From: Peptoniphilus sp.
GTDB lineage: Bacteria > Bacillota > Clostridia > Tissierellales > Peptoniphilaceae
Direction: 5' to 3'
DNA length: 47,591 nucleotides
Assembly (NCBI RefSeq): GCF_022767005.1
Contig: NZ_JALEOV010000009.1
Coordinates: 1-47,591 of the forward strand
Part shown: in pieces, positions 1 to 8,206 of the stretch
Position numbering within the stretch: the first letter of the stretch is position 1
Layout of the letters: each line of letters begins with the position of its first letter
Made by a program: the position numbers and the translations under genes
The notes under the pieces: generated by a model
What the model was told of the DNA's origin: nothing
The model's input: only the letters and a program-made list of their open reading frames with translations
Databases searched by the model: none

Positions 1-422
1 AAAAATGAAAGACCTGCAATGTCAAAGAAAAGTGACTTAACCAAAAACTTTAAAAAGTTCTTGCTATCCTTTTCTTCACCAAAATATCTCATTCTCAGTC
101 CAATATTTATCACACCACCAAATCCAATTAAGTTGTTAAAGGAATTTACAGTGATAGATCTTTTTATTATGTATTCTTTATCTCTATCTAATTTTAAAAA
201 ATTATTCAAGAGAATATCATAAAAAATCATTGGTAAAAAGGCAACAAATCCCAATACTGCCATTGCAAAAATTTTTATTATAGAAATTTCATAAAAAATA
301 TTTGAAACCTCTTCAAAAGAAATTTCCTTTCTCAGTTTTGTAAATTCAAGAATTACTAAAAGAATTACACCAAATAAAAATATTGGCTTAATTCCCTTAG
401 CAAACTTTTTTAATTTGTCCAT
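1..422 (-). CDS. mprF: MprF-like membrane protein (flippase domain), partial
   Basis: This is the N-terminal part (about 140 codons) of a gene that continues beyond the left edge. Translation from the ATG at 422 gives a basic, membrane-rich protein with hydrophobic segments near residues 13-25 and 45-70, followed by the stretch NSFNNLIGFGGVINIGLRMR. That stretch matches the 'NNLxGFGG...GLR' signature of the N-terminal flippase domain of MprF (UPF0104 family). MprF proteins make and flip lysyl-phosphatidylglycerol, which lowers net negative surface charge and protects against cationic peptides. The start codon overlaps the stop of the upstream alpha/beta hydrolase by one base (TAATG), so the two are translationally coupled. 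Whether the C-terminal synthase domain is present cannot be seen; a flippase-only UPF0104 protein is the alternative. Confidence 0.75.
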   Translation of the reverse strand, partial: MDKLKKFAKGIKPIFLFGVILLVILEFTKLRKEISFEEVSNIFYEISIIKIFAMAVLGFVAFLPMIFYDILLNNFLKLDRDKEYIIKRSITVNSFNNLIGFGGVINIGLRMRYFGEEKDSKNFLKFLVKSLFFDIAGLSF

Positions 423-1135
423 TACTTCACCTCTTTTTTCAAAAAATTAAGGACTACTTTGTTGTACTCGTCAGGGTTTGTCCTAGCAACTTTATGTCCG
501 TGATTTTTAACTATATATAATTTAGATTTTTTTATTTTTTTCGCAATCTTGTAAAAATTTTTAAGGTATATTAGATCTCTTTCACCGGCAATAATTAAAA
601 CTGGAAAATCAAATTTTTTGTAGTCGCTATCTATAATTTTTATTTTATCAAAAATTAGTTTATAGACGGAAAAATAATTTCTAAGACCTGTAAAAATTTT
701 GGATAAAATCTTTAAATTGTAATAAAAAATGTAACTTAAAATTCTTGGAATAAATTTCACCTGCGAAAAATCTTTATTGGGAGAATTTAAAACAAGTCTT
801 TTAACTCTTTTTGGATAATTTTTCGCAAAGGTAAGGGCTAGATTTGCTCCATCAGAAAAACCCAAGATATTCGCACATTGAATTTTCAAATCATCTAATA
901 AGTCTAACACATCCCTTGACAAGTCTTCTAAGTTTAAATTATAGCCCTTGTCGCTTTTGCCATGACCTCTAGTGTCCATGGCAATGACTTTATAATCCCT
1001 TTTAAACTCATTAATTTGCTTGTCAAAAAAACTAGAATCATTTCCATTTCCATGGAGAAGTAAAAGTGGTTCACCACTTCCCACAATTTTTGCAAAAATC
1101 TTTGCTCCATCGCGCATTATAAAAAACTTATTCAA
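422..1135 (-). CDS. Alpha/beta hydrolase
   Basis: A 237-residue serine hydrolase of the alpha/beta fold. Visible motifs are the oxyanion-loop HGNG near residue 28, the DTRGHGKSD strand near 54-62, the nucleophile elbow GFSDG (Ser94), a likely acid Asp in GERD (about 187) and a histidine in NHGH (212-214). There is no signal peptide, so it should be cytoplasmic. An in-frame ATG exists at 1150, but it lies immediately before GGAGGTGAGG, which would be inside the coding sequence. That sequence is a near-perfect ribosome-binding site for the TTG at 1135, so I chose TTG. The stop overlaps the ATG of the mprF-like gene, which suggests a linked function such as a lipid or aminoacyl-lipid hydrolase. 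That link is inference; the fold is secure, the substrate is not. Confidence 0.85.
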   Translation of the reverse strand: MNKFFIMRDGAKIFAKIVGSGEPLLLLHGNGNDSSFFDKQINEFKRDYKVIAMDTRGHGKSDKGYNLNLEDLSRDVLDLLDDLKIQCANILGFSDGANLALTFAKNYPKRVKRLVLNSPNKDFSQVKFIPRILSYIFYYNLKILSKIFTGLRNYFSVYKLIFDKIKIIDSDYKKFDFPVLIIAGERDLIYLKNFYKIAKKIKKSKLYIVKNHGHKVARTNPDEYNKVVLNFLKKEVK

Positions 1136-1249
1136 ATTCCTCACCTCCATTTATTTTAACACCTTTAAAGTATTTTATTCCCTTTTACACAAAAAAGATT
1201 ATGCGAAAGATCTTTAATAAAGAGTTAAATATAAAATCATGAAATCAAG

Positions 1250-1369
1250 TTAGATATTACCAGTGATTTTCACCCAGTAATCTGTAATATCTTTAAAAGT
1301 TTTGCTATTATTTCTTCTGACAAAATCCATATCATATTTTACTATAGCAGAAAATCCAATTAAATCCCT
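1250..1369 (-). pseudogene. Possible gene remnant, 39 open codons
   Basis: This lies in the 350-base gap between the hydrolase and the aminopeptidase. The minus strand is open between two stops (1370-1372 and 1250-1252) and reads like real protein, for example SAIVKYDMDFVRR and TFKDITDYWVKITG, with varied, charged residues unlike the AT-rich noise around it. There is no start codon with a ribosome-binding site. It looks like a decayed fragment of a larger gene, but I do not recognise the family and chance is not excluded. The rest of the gap (1136-1249 and 1370-1419) shows nothing else. Confidence 0.3.
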
Positions 1370-1419
1370 TTAATTAGTATCATCTAAAATATTGTGATTA
1401 AAAAAGTTAGATATATCGT

Positions 1420-1453
1420 AAAAAAAAGAGCAAACTTTATAAGTCCGCTCTTT
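1420..1453 (-). terminator. Intrinsic terminator after the M18 aminopeptidase
   Basis: On the minus strand the arm AAAGAGC (1453-1447) pairs with GCTCTTT (1431-1425) around a 15-base loop and runs into a tract of at least seven T. It sits about 50 bases past the aminopeptidase stop. Confidence 0.85.
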
Positions 1454-1502
1454 AAGTGTTTTTTAATTTTACTCAAATAATTTTTTAATTTGTAAGCAAA
1501 AA

Positions 1503-2825
1503 TTATTCTTCAATAGCAATTTTTGATGCTCCATCAATTTTAATATTTAAGTCATAATATTTTGTAAGTGCTTTAATCATATAAACTGGATCCATTGCGC
1601 CAGCTGTTTCATAGTTTGAGTGCATTGCAAGTTGTGGAAGTCCAATGTCAACTGCGTGAAGTGAAACTTGTGTGTTAGATAAGTTTCCAAGAGTTGATCC
1701 GCCTTGCATATTGCTTCTATTTGCAAAGTGTTGAACTGGTACATCTACTAAAGCACAAATCTTTTTAAATACTGCTTGTGAAAAAGCATCTGATGTGTAT
1801 TTTTGATTTGCAGCTTCTTTTATGACAATTCCCTTGTTTATGAAAGTTCTATTTTCATCATCAGTTAATTCTTTGTGATTTGGATGAACTGCGTGAGCAT
1901 TGTCTGCACTTACTAAGAAAGATTTTGCCACAGCCTTGTGGTATTCTTCTTCGTCAAATCCAAGAGATGCGTTAAGTCTTTTTAATGTATCGTGAAGTAA
2001 TGTACTCATTGCACCTTGTTTTGTATTTGAGCCAACTTCTTCGTTGTCAAAGCAACAATATACATTTACAGCCTTATCATTTGATCCTTGAATAAATGCT
2101 TTAAGTGAAGTGAAGGCACATTCTAAATCGTCAAGTTTAGGTGAAGATACAAATTCATCCTTGTATCCCCAAATTTTTCCTTCCTGCCTATTTACTAAAA
2201 ATAAATCCTTAGAAATAATTTGATCAACATTTACTCCAAGTTCATCTGCAATCATTTTATCATAATCGCCCTTTTTCATTGCTCCTGTTGTAAATAATGG
2301 AAGCAAATCTACTTGTCTATTATAATTATAGCCCTTATTTACATCTCTATTCATGTGAATTGCTACATTTGGAATAATTAAAATATCTTTGTCGATGTAT
2401 AAAAGTTTAGATACAATCTCATCTTTTTCTTCAACTAATACTCTTCCTGCTATTGTAAGAGGTTTGTCAAACCAAACGGAGTCAATTGGTCCACCATATA
2501 CTTCGACATTTAATTTTATATAATCTTCTGGACCTTCAAGCTCTGGAATACTCTTTACTTTAAATGTTGGAGAATCAGAGTGAGAAGCTACTAGTTGGTA
2601 GTGATAATCTGAAAGGTCCTTACCTACTTTAAAAGCAATTACACTTGAACCATTTCTAGTTGTGTAATAATTTTTGCCCTTTTCAATGTTCCAGCTTTCG
2701 CCTTCCCTTAGTTCAATAAAGTTTTCTGCATCAAGATAAGATTTCACAGTATCAATTGTGTGGAACATACTTGCGCTTTTTCTAATAAATTCTAACAATT
2801 CCTTTGAAGTTTCTAAATAATTCAT
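1503..2825 (-). CDS. apeB: M18 family aminopeptidase
   Basis: A 440-residue zinc metallopeptidase of family M18 (aspartyl aminopeptidase type), full length for the family. The metal and active-site signatures are present in order: ASHSDSPTFK (His82, Asp84), a central SSPKLDDLEC, then FDNEEVGS with the paired glutamates, SADNAHAVHP, and the C-terminal HSNYETAGAMDP histidine. It removes N-terminal residues, preferably acidic ones, in the cytoplasm, and no signal peptide is seen. A GGAGG ribosome-binding site precedes the ATG. It starts 18 bases after the stop of the upstream permease, so the two probably share a transcript that ends at the terminator near 1420-1453. Import of amino acids or small peptides plus peptide trimming is a sensible pairing. 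The exact substrate preference is not visible. Confidence 0.93.
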   Translation of the reverse strand: MNYLETSKELLEFIRKSASMFHTIDTVKSYLDAENFIELREGESWNIEKGKNYYTTRNGSSVIAFKVGKDLSDYHYQLVASHSDSPTFKVKSIPELEGPEDYIKLNVEVYGGPIDSVWFDKPLTIAGRVLVEEKDEIVSKLLYIDKDILIIPNVAIHMNRDVNKGYNYNRQVDLLPLFTTGAMKKGDYDKMIADELGVNVDQIISKDLFLVNRQEGKIWGYKDEFVSSPKLDDLECAFTSLKAFIQGSNDKAVNVYCCFDNEEVGSNTKQGAMSTLLHDTLKRLNASLGFDEEEYHKAVAKSFLVSADNAHAVHPNHKELTDDENRTFINKGIVIKEAANQKYTSDAFSQAVFKKICALVDVPVQHFANRSNMQGGSTLGNLSNTQVSLHAVDIGLPQLAMHSNYETAGAMDPVYMIKALTKYYDLNIKIDGASKIAIEE

Positions 2826-2843
2826 TCTTCCTCCTTTAAGAAA

Positions 2844-4280
2844 TTAGCTAAGTTTTCTGTCTTCATTTGCTCTAATCTTTGGTAAAATTACTCCAAGTGC
2901 AACAAGTACAAGTGGTGTTATTACATTAAGTGCCATTTGCATTGGGTCATCTGAAATCATACCCAATATACAACAAGCTAATGTCACTATAAAGCACCAG
3001 AATCCGAAGAATAATGCAATGCCTTGGTTACGAGTAAAGAAGAAATCTCTTTTTACATCTTTTCTATTTTTTCTCAAGTAAATATATGCCAAAAATACCC
3101 ATAGGTAACGAAGTGGCATTGTAATTGAATTAAGCTTTGTAAGTTGTCTCAATACAGTTGCAGCACCTGGTACAAGAATTTGTGCAAGAATAATAGAACC
3201 TGCAAGAACTATAATAAGTTTAATACCATTGATGTAAGCTCCGTATTTATTCTTCTTAAGAAGCTTTCTTGGTATATATTTGTTTGTTCTGTCATCGTCA
3301 AGTAGCATTCTTAGTGGTGCATCAATACTTACAACAAGTGTAGAGAATTGACCGATCATGTTACATAATGCGTAAATAATCATAATGGCATTGCCAACGC
3401 CATAATATTCTCCTAATTTTTGGAAAGCCCAATAAGCACCATTTGCTGCATAAGAGTCAAAAGTTGCTGGATCAGAATTAATTATAGCAGGGTCAAACAT
3501 CATACCCATTGCAATAGTACCAAATATAGCTGAAATAACTACCATTACTGCCGCAAAAATCATTGACTTAGGAAATTCAGTTGAAGAATTTCCATCCATA
3601 TGATTTACATAAGGACTCATTTTTTCAATTCCACCAACGGCAAATACAAGTATTGATAAACTTGTAAAATACTTCATATCAAATGTTGGAATTAAATTGT
3701 CAAGTGACCAGTCCATAGCTTGATAACCACCATTAGGATTAATTTTTGGTGCAGCGAACATCATTAAAATATAAAGAATTCCCATTACAAACATACTAGA
3801 ACCAGCAATAGTTGCCAAGTTTTTAAGTGGATTAAGTCCCTTGCTGGCTACCCAACAAAATATTAAAAATACTGCTAGAGTTGCAAGTTGAACATACACA
3901 GTAGGTAATGAATCATAAACTTCTGCATTTTGGAAGAACATCCAACTCATTGCCTTTAGTCCACCAGAACCCTTAGAAGCAATGTATGTGATATGACATG
4001 CCCAATAAGTCCAACCTGCATAATAAGCTAACTTATCGCTTGAAGTTGCTCTAATCCATGAAGTAACTCCACCACCCTCGTCCTTGAAGGCTGAACCAAG
4101 TTCCCCTACCATTAGGGCATTAGGTATAAAGTAAAGTGCGAACATTAGGACCCATGAAAATATTACTTGAATTCCGTTAAAGAATACGAAACCGTTAACA
4201 ACATTTCCAAAGCCCCATAAAGTGGAGAATGCCATAAATGACAGCATATACCACTTGATTTTCTTTTGTGAATCTTGCAT
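2844..4280 (-). CDS. APC-family amino-acid permease/antiporter, YjeM/GadC-like
   Basis: A 478-residue integral membrane protein of the amino acid-polyamine-cation superfamily with about 12 hydrophobic segments. The N-terminal segment carries the family glycine-rich signature (STLWGFGNVVNG), followed by GELGSAFKDEGGG, the typical second conserved block of glutamate/GABA-type antiporters, and SKGLNPLKNLATIAG further on. Overall it reads closest to the YjeM/GadC group, which exchange glutamate or related amino acids. The substrate cannot be assigned by eye. AGGAG lies about nine bases before the ATG. It is the first gene of a likely two-gene transcript with the M18 aminopeptidase and has a candidate promoter at 4321-4349. 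Confidence 0.9.
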   Translation of the reverse strand: MQDSQKKIKWYMLSFMAFSTLWGFGNVVNGFVFFNGIQVIFSWVLMFALYFIPNALMVGELGSAFKDEGGGVTSWIRATSSDKLAYYAGWTYWACHITYIASKGSGGLKAMSWMFFQNAEVYDSLPTVYVQLATLAVFLIFCWVASKGLNPLKNLATIAGSSMFVMGILYILMMFAAPKINPNGGYQAMDWSLDNLIPTFDMKYFTSLSILVFAVGGIEKMSPYVNHMDGNSSTEFPKSMIFAAVMVVISAIFGTIAMGMMFDPAIINSDPATFDSYAANGAYWAFQKLGEYYGVGNAIMIIYALCNMIGQFSTLVVSIDAPLRMLLDDDRTNKYIPRKLLKKNKYGAYINGIKLIIVLAGSIILAQILVPGAATVLRQLTKLNSITMPLRYLWVFLAYIYLRKNRKDVKRDFFFTRNQGIALFFGFWCFIVTLACCILGMISDDPMQMALNVITPLVLVALGVILPKIRANEDRKLS

Positions 4281-4320
4281 TTTTTGTCTCCTCTCATATT
4301 ATAATTGCATGATTAAGTTA

Positions 4321-4349
4321 ATTATATCCAAAAAGAAATATGTAGTCTA
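4321..4349 (-). promoter_or_regulatory. Candidate promoter of the permease gene
   Basis: The minus strand has TAGACT (4349-4344) and TATAAT (4326-4321) separated by 17 bases, about 40 bases before the permease start. The rest of the 372-base gap (4281-4652) is AT-rich sequence in which I see no gene, apart from the terminator at 4601-4634. Confidence 0.5.
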
Positions 4350-4600
4350 GTATATTTAAAGAATATTGAAAACATTTTTACATTTAAATAAACTTCAATA
4401 TCTGTTTAAATCAATTCTTGTATGAAGTTTAGGATGTAGTTAAATACATAACTATTTCAATTTATTGTGTGAAGTAAATGCTTTTATTTTAAAATTATTT
4501 TTAATAATTTTTAATTAAAAAATACAATTTTATTTTTAACTTGTTTTTAATTAAGATAAAATAATTATAAGTTTCCTTCTATGTATGTGCATATATAAAA

Positions 4601-4634
4601 CAAAAATAAAATCCCCGAGAACTCGAGGATTTTG
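4601..4634 (-). terminator. Intrinsic terminator after the MetE-like gene
   Basis: A 12-base inverted repeat with one mismatch (arms 4608-4619 and 4622-4633, CCGAG/CTCGAGG core) is followed on the minus strand by ATTTTTG. It lies about 20 bases past the MetE-like stop. Confidence 0.85.
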
Positions 4635-4652
4635 TAATTATTATGTTTAAAA

Positions 4653-5765
4653 TTATTCTAAAATTTCTTCTGCAACTTCTTTTAATAGTGCAATTTTTTT
4701 CCATTGATCTTCTTCTGTCAATGTATTTCCTTCTTCTGTTGATGAAAAGCCACATTGTGGTGAAATACATATATTTTCTAGTGGTATATATTGTGATGCT
4801 TCTTTTATTCTTTCCTTTAATTTTTCTTTGTCTTCAAGTTCTGGTCTTTTGCTTGTTACTATGCCAAGGACTACCTTCTTGCCTTCTGGAATTTTAGAAA
4901 GTGCTTTAAAATCGCCACTTCTTTCGTCATCGTATTCAAGGTAGAAGGCAGATACATTTTCTCTTGCAAGTACATAATCAGCTACTGCATCGTAGCCTCC
5001 CTTAAAGTGATAGGATGATTTGTAATTTCCCTTGCAAATATGAGTTGTAATATTTAATCCCTCTGGTGCATTTTCTATTGCTCTATTGTTTATTTCTAGA
5101 TAAATTTTCTTTAAGTCCTCAATATTCTTGCCGTCAGATTCGTAAATTTTTGTGGCGTCTTCGTCTACTAATGCACCCCATGTACAATCGTCAATTTGTA
5201 AATTTCTGCAACCCAATTCATAAATTTCGTGGAAAAATTCTCCGTAAGCTCTAGCCACATCTTCTACAAATTTATTTTCATCTTCGTAAACTTCTCCGCT
5301 GCCTATTTGCTTATAAACAGTTCTTAGAAGTTGTGCAGGGGCTGGAATTGTTTGTTTTGCTAAAGTATTTTCATCTTCAAAGCCTTTTATGAATTTATAA
5401 TGCTCTAAGAAAGGGTGATTTTTTCCGCCAATTTTTCCTACTATTTTTACTCCTTCTGGTCTTAATGTTTCGCCATGGAAGTGAATTAGCTCATCTTCTT
5501 TTAAAATATATTTTTCAATTCCTTCTAGTCCCCAAAAGAAATCGTAGTGCCACCAGCTTCTCCTAAATTCTCCATCAGATATAATTTTTAATCCAGCTTC
5601 TTTTTCTTTTCTAACTAGTTTTTCAATTTCTCTGTCTTCAACTTCTTTAAGTTCTTGGGAATTTATTTCTCCCTTTTTAAATTTTTCTCTTGCTATTTTT
5701 AGTTCAACTGGTCTTAAAAAAGATCCTACTACATCGTACTTACTTGGTGCTAAAATTTTTGTCAT
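4653..5765 (-). CDS. Core MetE-type (cobalamin-independent) methionine synthase family protein
   Basis: A 370-residue protein equivalent to only the C-terminal catalytic half of MetE, like Bacillus YxjG/YxjH. The zinc site is complete by eye: HIC (His and Cys), the Glu in FYLEYDDE and the Cys in SPQCGFSS. DGEFRR, near residue 70, is the substrate-side motif of the family. The lack of the N-terminal folate-binding half means the methyl donor may not be methyl-folate. The start is the ATG at 5765, preceded by AAAGGAG; an in-frame TTG at 5783 would put that site inside the gene. It is preceded by a T-box leader whose specifier reads as methionine (AUG), so it should be expressed when methionyl-tRNA is uncharged. 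This agrees with a role in methionine supply or recycling. Confidence 0.88.
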   Translation of the reverse strand: MTKILAPSKYDVVGSFLRPVELKIAREKFKKGEINSQELKEVEDREIEKLVRKEKEAGLKIISDGEFRRSWWHYDFFWGLEGIEKYILKEDELIHFHGETLRPEGVKIVGKIGGKNHPFLEHYKFIKGFEDENTLAKQTIPAPAQLLRTVYKQIGSGEVYEDENKFVEDVARAYGEFFHEIYELGCRNLQIDDCTWGALVDEDATKIYESDGKNIEDLKKIYLEINNRAIENAPEGLNITTHICKGNYKSSYHFKGGYDAVADYVLARENVSAFYLEYDDERSGDFKALSKIPEGKKVVLGIVTSKRPELEDKEKLKERIKEASQYIPLENICISPQCGFSSTEEGNTLTEEDQWKKIALLKEVAEEILE

Positions 5766-5802
5766 TTTCTTTCTCCTTTTCAATCCATCTTGAGAATGTA
5801 TA

Positions 5803-6057
5803 AAAAAAGTCCTTACTGTTTTAAAAAAACAATAAGGACGAAATTTTCCGCGTTACCACCTATTTTGCATAAATGCCACTCTCAAGTACCAACATACTCT
5901 ATCTCTATAACGGGAGCTCCCGTAAAAGTCTAATATCGACTAATCCCATCAGAGGCCATGTTCATCTTTCTTTTCCTTTGCCCCTTTCACCAAACGGGGT
6001 TCTCTGTAAAATTCTAAGTAAGATTACTCTTCTCTTCAAATGGTTTATTTTTTATTT
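5803..6057 (-). promoter_or_regulatory. T-box riboswitch, methionine specifier
   Basis: Read on the minus strand, the leader holds the T-box core AGGTGGTAACGCGG (5861-5848), which pairs with the tRNA acceptor end. It is followed by a terminator hairpin GTCCTTA...TAAGGAC (5839-5809) and seven T. Upstream is a Stem I region with the conserved AGAGA and TTGGTGAAA elements (near 6003-5985), then GAACATGGC, in which ATG (5959-5957) sits where the specifier codon is expected. The base of Stem I is closed by TAATC with GATTA. The methionine specifier agrees with the downstream MetE-like gene. Uncharged tRNA-Met binding should favour read-through. Confidence 0.92.
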
Positions 6058-6063
6058 TTAACT

Positions 6064-6092
6064 ATGTTAGCATCTTTAATTTTTTCTGTCAA
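6064..6092 (-). promoter_or_regulatory. Promoter of the T-box/MetE-like unit
   Basis: TTGACA (6092-6087) and TAACAT (6069-6064) with an ideal 17-base spacer on the minus strand. It places the transcript start near 6057, just ahead of T-box Stem I. Confidence 0.8.
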
Positions 6093-6095
6093 GAT

Positions 6096-6500
6096 TTAAT
6101 TTAATTTTTTTAAAATTTCTTCAACTCTTTCACGAAGATTGTATAAATTTTCTCTTATCTCTTTTATTTCTCTATTCACTCGAAGGTCTGTAAATATATT
6201 GTCAAAAATTATATCTACAAAAAAGTCGTAGTATGTATCGCTTATTTCCTCGTCTAAATTTAATCTTAAATCGCCAAGTTCCTTTTTTGCAATTTCTAAT
6301 TTTTCTCGAATAATTTCTAAACCTTTATTGATGTCCTTTATTTTTGATCTTTTTACAAATCCCACTATGCCGGAATCTGCAAAAATGTCAAACATACTCC
6401 ACCTGCTTGCACTTTCTGTGTTTTTTATAACTTCATCAATTTCATTTCTTAAATCCAAAAGTGCATCCCTAGCTTCATTTATTTCTTTAAAATCCGACAT
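6096..6500 (-). CDS. Coiled-coil protein of unknown function
   Basis: A 134-residue soluble protein that I cannot assign to a named family. It is strongly charged and mostly helical, with heptad-like stretches at about 5-30, 60-90 and 110-134. A central segment, SRWSMFDIFADSGIVGFV followed by KRSKIKD, is conserved-looking and moderately hydrophobic. There is no signal peptide and no cysteine. AGGAGG precedes the ATG, and the gene begins 8 bases after the K+/H+ antiporter stop, so it is very probably cotranscribed with it. A cytoplasmic accessory to the transporter is possible but is only inference from position. Confidence 0.7.
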   Translation of the reverse strand: MSDFKEINEARDALLDLRNEIDEVIKNTESASRWSMFDIFADSGIVGFVKRSKIKDINKGLEIIREKLEIAKKELGDLRLNLDEEISDTYYDFFVDIIFDNIFTDLRVNREIKEIRENLYNLRERVEEILKKLN

Positions 6501-6508
6501 AATTCCTC

Positions 6509-8110
6509 CTATTTTGGATCTTCTATTTCATTTGTTTCTTTAGAAATAACTGCTCTATCTCCAGGATTTAAAACAGTGTCGCCCCTTGGCACAATTATAT
6601 CTCCACTTGGAGTTTGCACCATAATTATAAGCTCATGCTTATCTATGTGAAGGTCTTTTACTCTTTTTCCTGCCCATTTGTGCGTTTCAGAAATTTTTAT
6701 TTCTAATAGATCCTGACCTGTTGAATCAAAGTAAGCTTCGCCACCTAACACAACTACATCTCCCTCTCTGAGATAGGTGTTGCCCCTTGGTACAATGCTC
6801 TTTTTATCTCTTTCGATTTTTGCAATAATTATATTAAAAGCTATTTCTATCTCTGATATTTTTTTATTTACCCATGGAGAATTTTTTGCAACATAGGTTT
6901 TTATAAATTCAAGATCTGTTTTATCTGAATAATAGTTAAATGTCCTTAAAACTGAGTCGTCGGGATCATACATGTCCAGCTTCTTAGTTGCAAAGGGCAG
7001 CGCTGTTCCCTGTATTAAAAGTGAAAATATACAAATCACAAAAACTATGTGGAAAATGTCAATGGAAATATTTAATCCAGAGTTCACAACCATTATAGCA
7101 AAGGCAATGGCTGCTGCTCCTCTAAGTCCTGCAATGGAAATTAATGTCAACTGATTTTTCTTCATTTTGAAGGGTGCCATTAGTCCAAAAACTGAAAGTG
7201 GTCTTGCTACAAGCAACATAAATATTGTAATTATAAATCCAATTGGAATTGCCTTTATTATTAAATGTATGTCAGATAAAAGTCCCAATAAAAAGAACAT
7301 GGCAATTTGAAATATTGTTGAAAGCCCATCGTAGAAAAAAACTACATCTCTTTTTCTTCTAAATTCGTGGTTTCCAATGTAAATTCCAAGGATGTATAGT
7401 GCTAAATATCCATTGCCACCAACAAGTGATGTTAGAGAATAAGTCCCCAACATCATCGTTGCTATAAAAACTGAGAATAGACCTTCTTCGTCAAGGGATA
7501 ATATTTTTATAATCTTTATAAAAATAAATCCAAGTAAAAATCCACCAAGAACTCCAAGGACAACTTGTTGCAAAATAATTATTGGAACTGAAACACTATA
7601 ACCAGATAAAATTGACAAAAACACCATTGTCATTGTGTATGCAGTAGGGTCGTTAGAGCCACTTTCAATTTCGAGAAGTGATGCCGTGGAATATTTTAAG
7701 TTTAAATTCTTTGAAACTAAAATATTTGATACAGAAGCGTAATCTGTTGAAGCAACAACTGAACCAAGTAGCATTGATTCCAAAAAATTAATTTTTAAAA
7801 TGTAGTGGCAAAAAAGTCCAGTTAATATTGCAGTTGCAAAAACTCCCAAGGTAGCAAGACTTATAGCCTCTTTAGCAGTAGGACGACCCATTGTCCAATT
7901 TGTTCCAAAACCACCGTAAAAAATTATTATCATAAGTGAAATAGTGGCAATATTTTCTGCAACTTTATAATTGTTAAAATCATATCCCAGTGCTGAAAAT
8001 AAAACTCCAAGTGCCAAGAATAAAAGCAGTGCGGGAAGACCTGACCTATTTGAAATTTTTGTGGCGATTATCGCCAATAATAGTACCAATGTTATAAGTA
8101 ATAGATTCAT
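6509..8110 (-). CDS. nhaP2: Potassium/proton antiporter (CPA1 family, with RCK_C domains)
   Basis: A 533-residue protein. The first 380 residues or so form about 12 membrane helices of the CPA1 Na+/H+-K+/H+ exchanger fold, with the SGSNDPTA and ASTDYAS motifs carrying the ion-binding aspartates. The C-terminal 130 residues are cytoplasmic and hold two TrkA-C-like (RCK_C) units: one with VPRGNTYLREGDVVVLGG and a second with VPRGDTVLNPGDRAVIS. Such domains often sense nucleotides such as c-di-AMP. The protein should expel K+ (or Na+) in exchange for protons. A hairpin with a T tract ends only 10 bases before the start, and a TATAAT lies just before that hairpin, so the gene may have a very short structured leader. 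Confidence 0.9.
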   Translation of the reverse strand: MNLLLITLVLLLAIIATKISNRSGLPALLLFLALGVLFSALGYDFNNYKVAENIATISLMIIIFYGGFGTNWTMGRPTAKEAISLATLGVFATAILTGLFCHYILKINFLESMLLGSVVASTDYASVSNILVSKNLNLKYSTASLLEIESGSNDPTAYTMTMVFLSILSGYSVSVPIIILQQVVLGVLGGFLLGFIFIKIIKILSLDEEGLFSVFIATMMLGTYSLTSLVGGNGYLALYILGIYIGNHEFRRKRDVVFFYDGLSTIFQIAMFFLLGLLSDIHLIIKAIPIGFIITIFMLLVARPLSVFGLMAPFKMKKNQLTLISIAGLRGAAAIAFAIMVVNSGLNISIDIFHIVFVICIFSLLIQGTALPFATKKLDMYDPDDSVLRTFNYYSDKTDLEFIKTYVAKNSPWVNKKISEIEIAFNIIIAKIERDKKSIVPRGNTYLREGDVVVLGGEAYFDSTGQDLLEIKISETHKWAGKRVKDLHIDKHELIIMVQTPSGDIIVPRGDTVLNPGDRAVISKETNEIEDPK

Positions 8111-8120
8111 AATTCTCCTC

Positions 8121-8153
8121 TTTTTTAAAAAAGGAACTGCCTATGACAGTTCC
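8121..8153 (-). terminator. Intrinsic terminator between the aminotransferase operon and the antiporter
   Basis: On the minus strand GGAACTG (8153-8147) pairs with CAGTTCC (8139-8133), followed by TTTTTT. It ends the operon at 12206-8207. A TATAAT at 8169-8164 just upstream could also make this hairpin the 5' end of the antiporter mRNA. Confidence 0.8.
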
Positions 8154-8206
8154 ATATATTTTAATTATAACATATTTAGCTAATTAAAGTTGAAAAATAA
8201 TCCACT

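Noticed and set aside
1253-1290. GATATTAC/GTAATATC inverted repeat as a regulatory hairpin
   Set aside because: It falls inside the protein-like remnant, has no T tract and no gene next to it.
5766-6064. SAM riboswitch upstream of the MetE-like gene
   Set aside because: The region instead shows the T-box core, a specifier and a terminator; no SAM-I stem pattern was seen.
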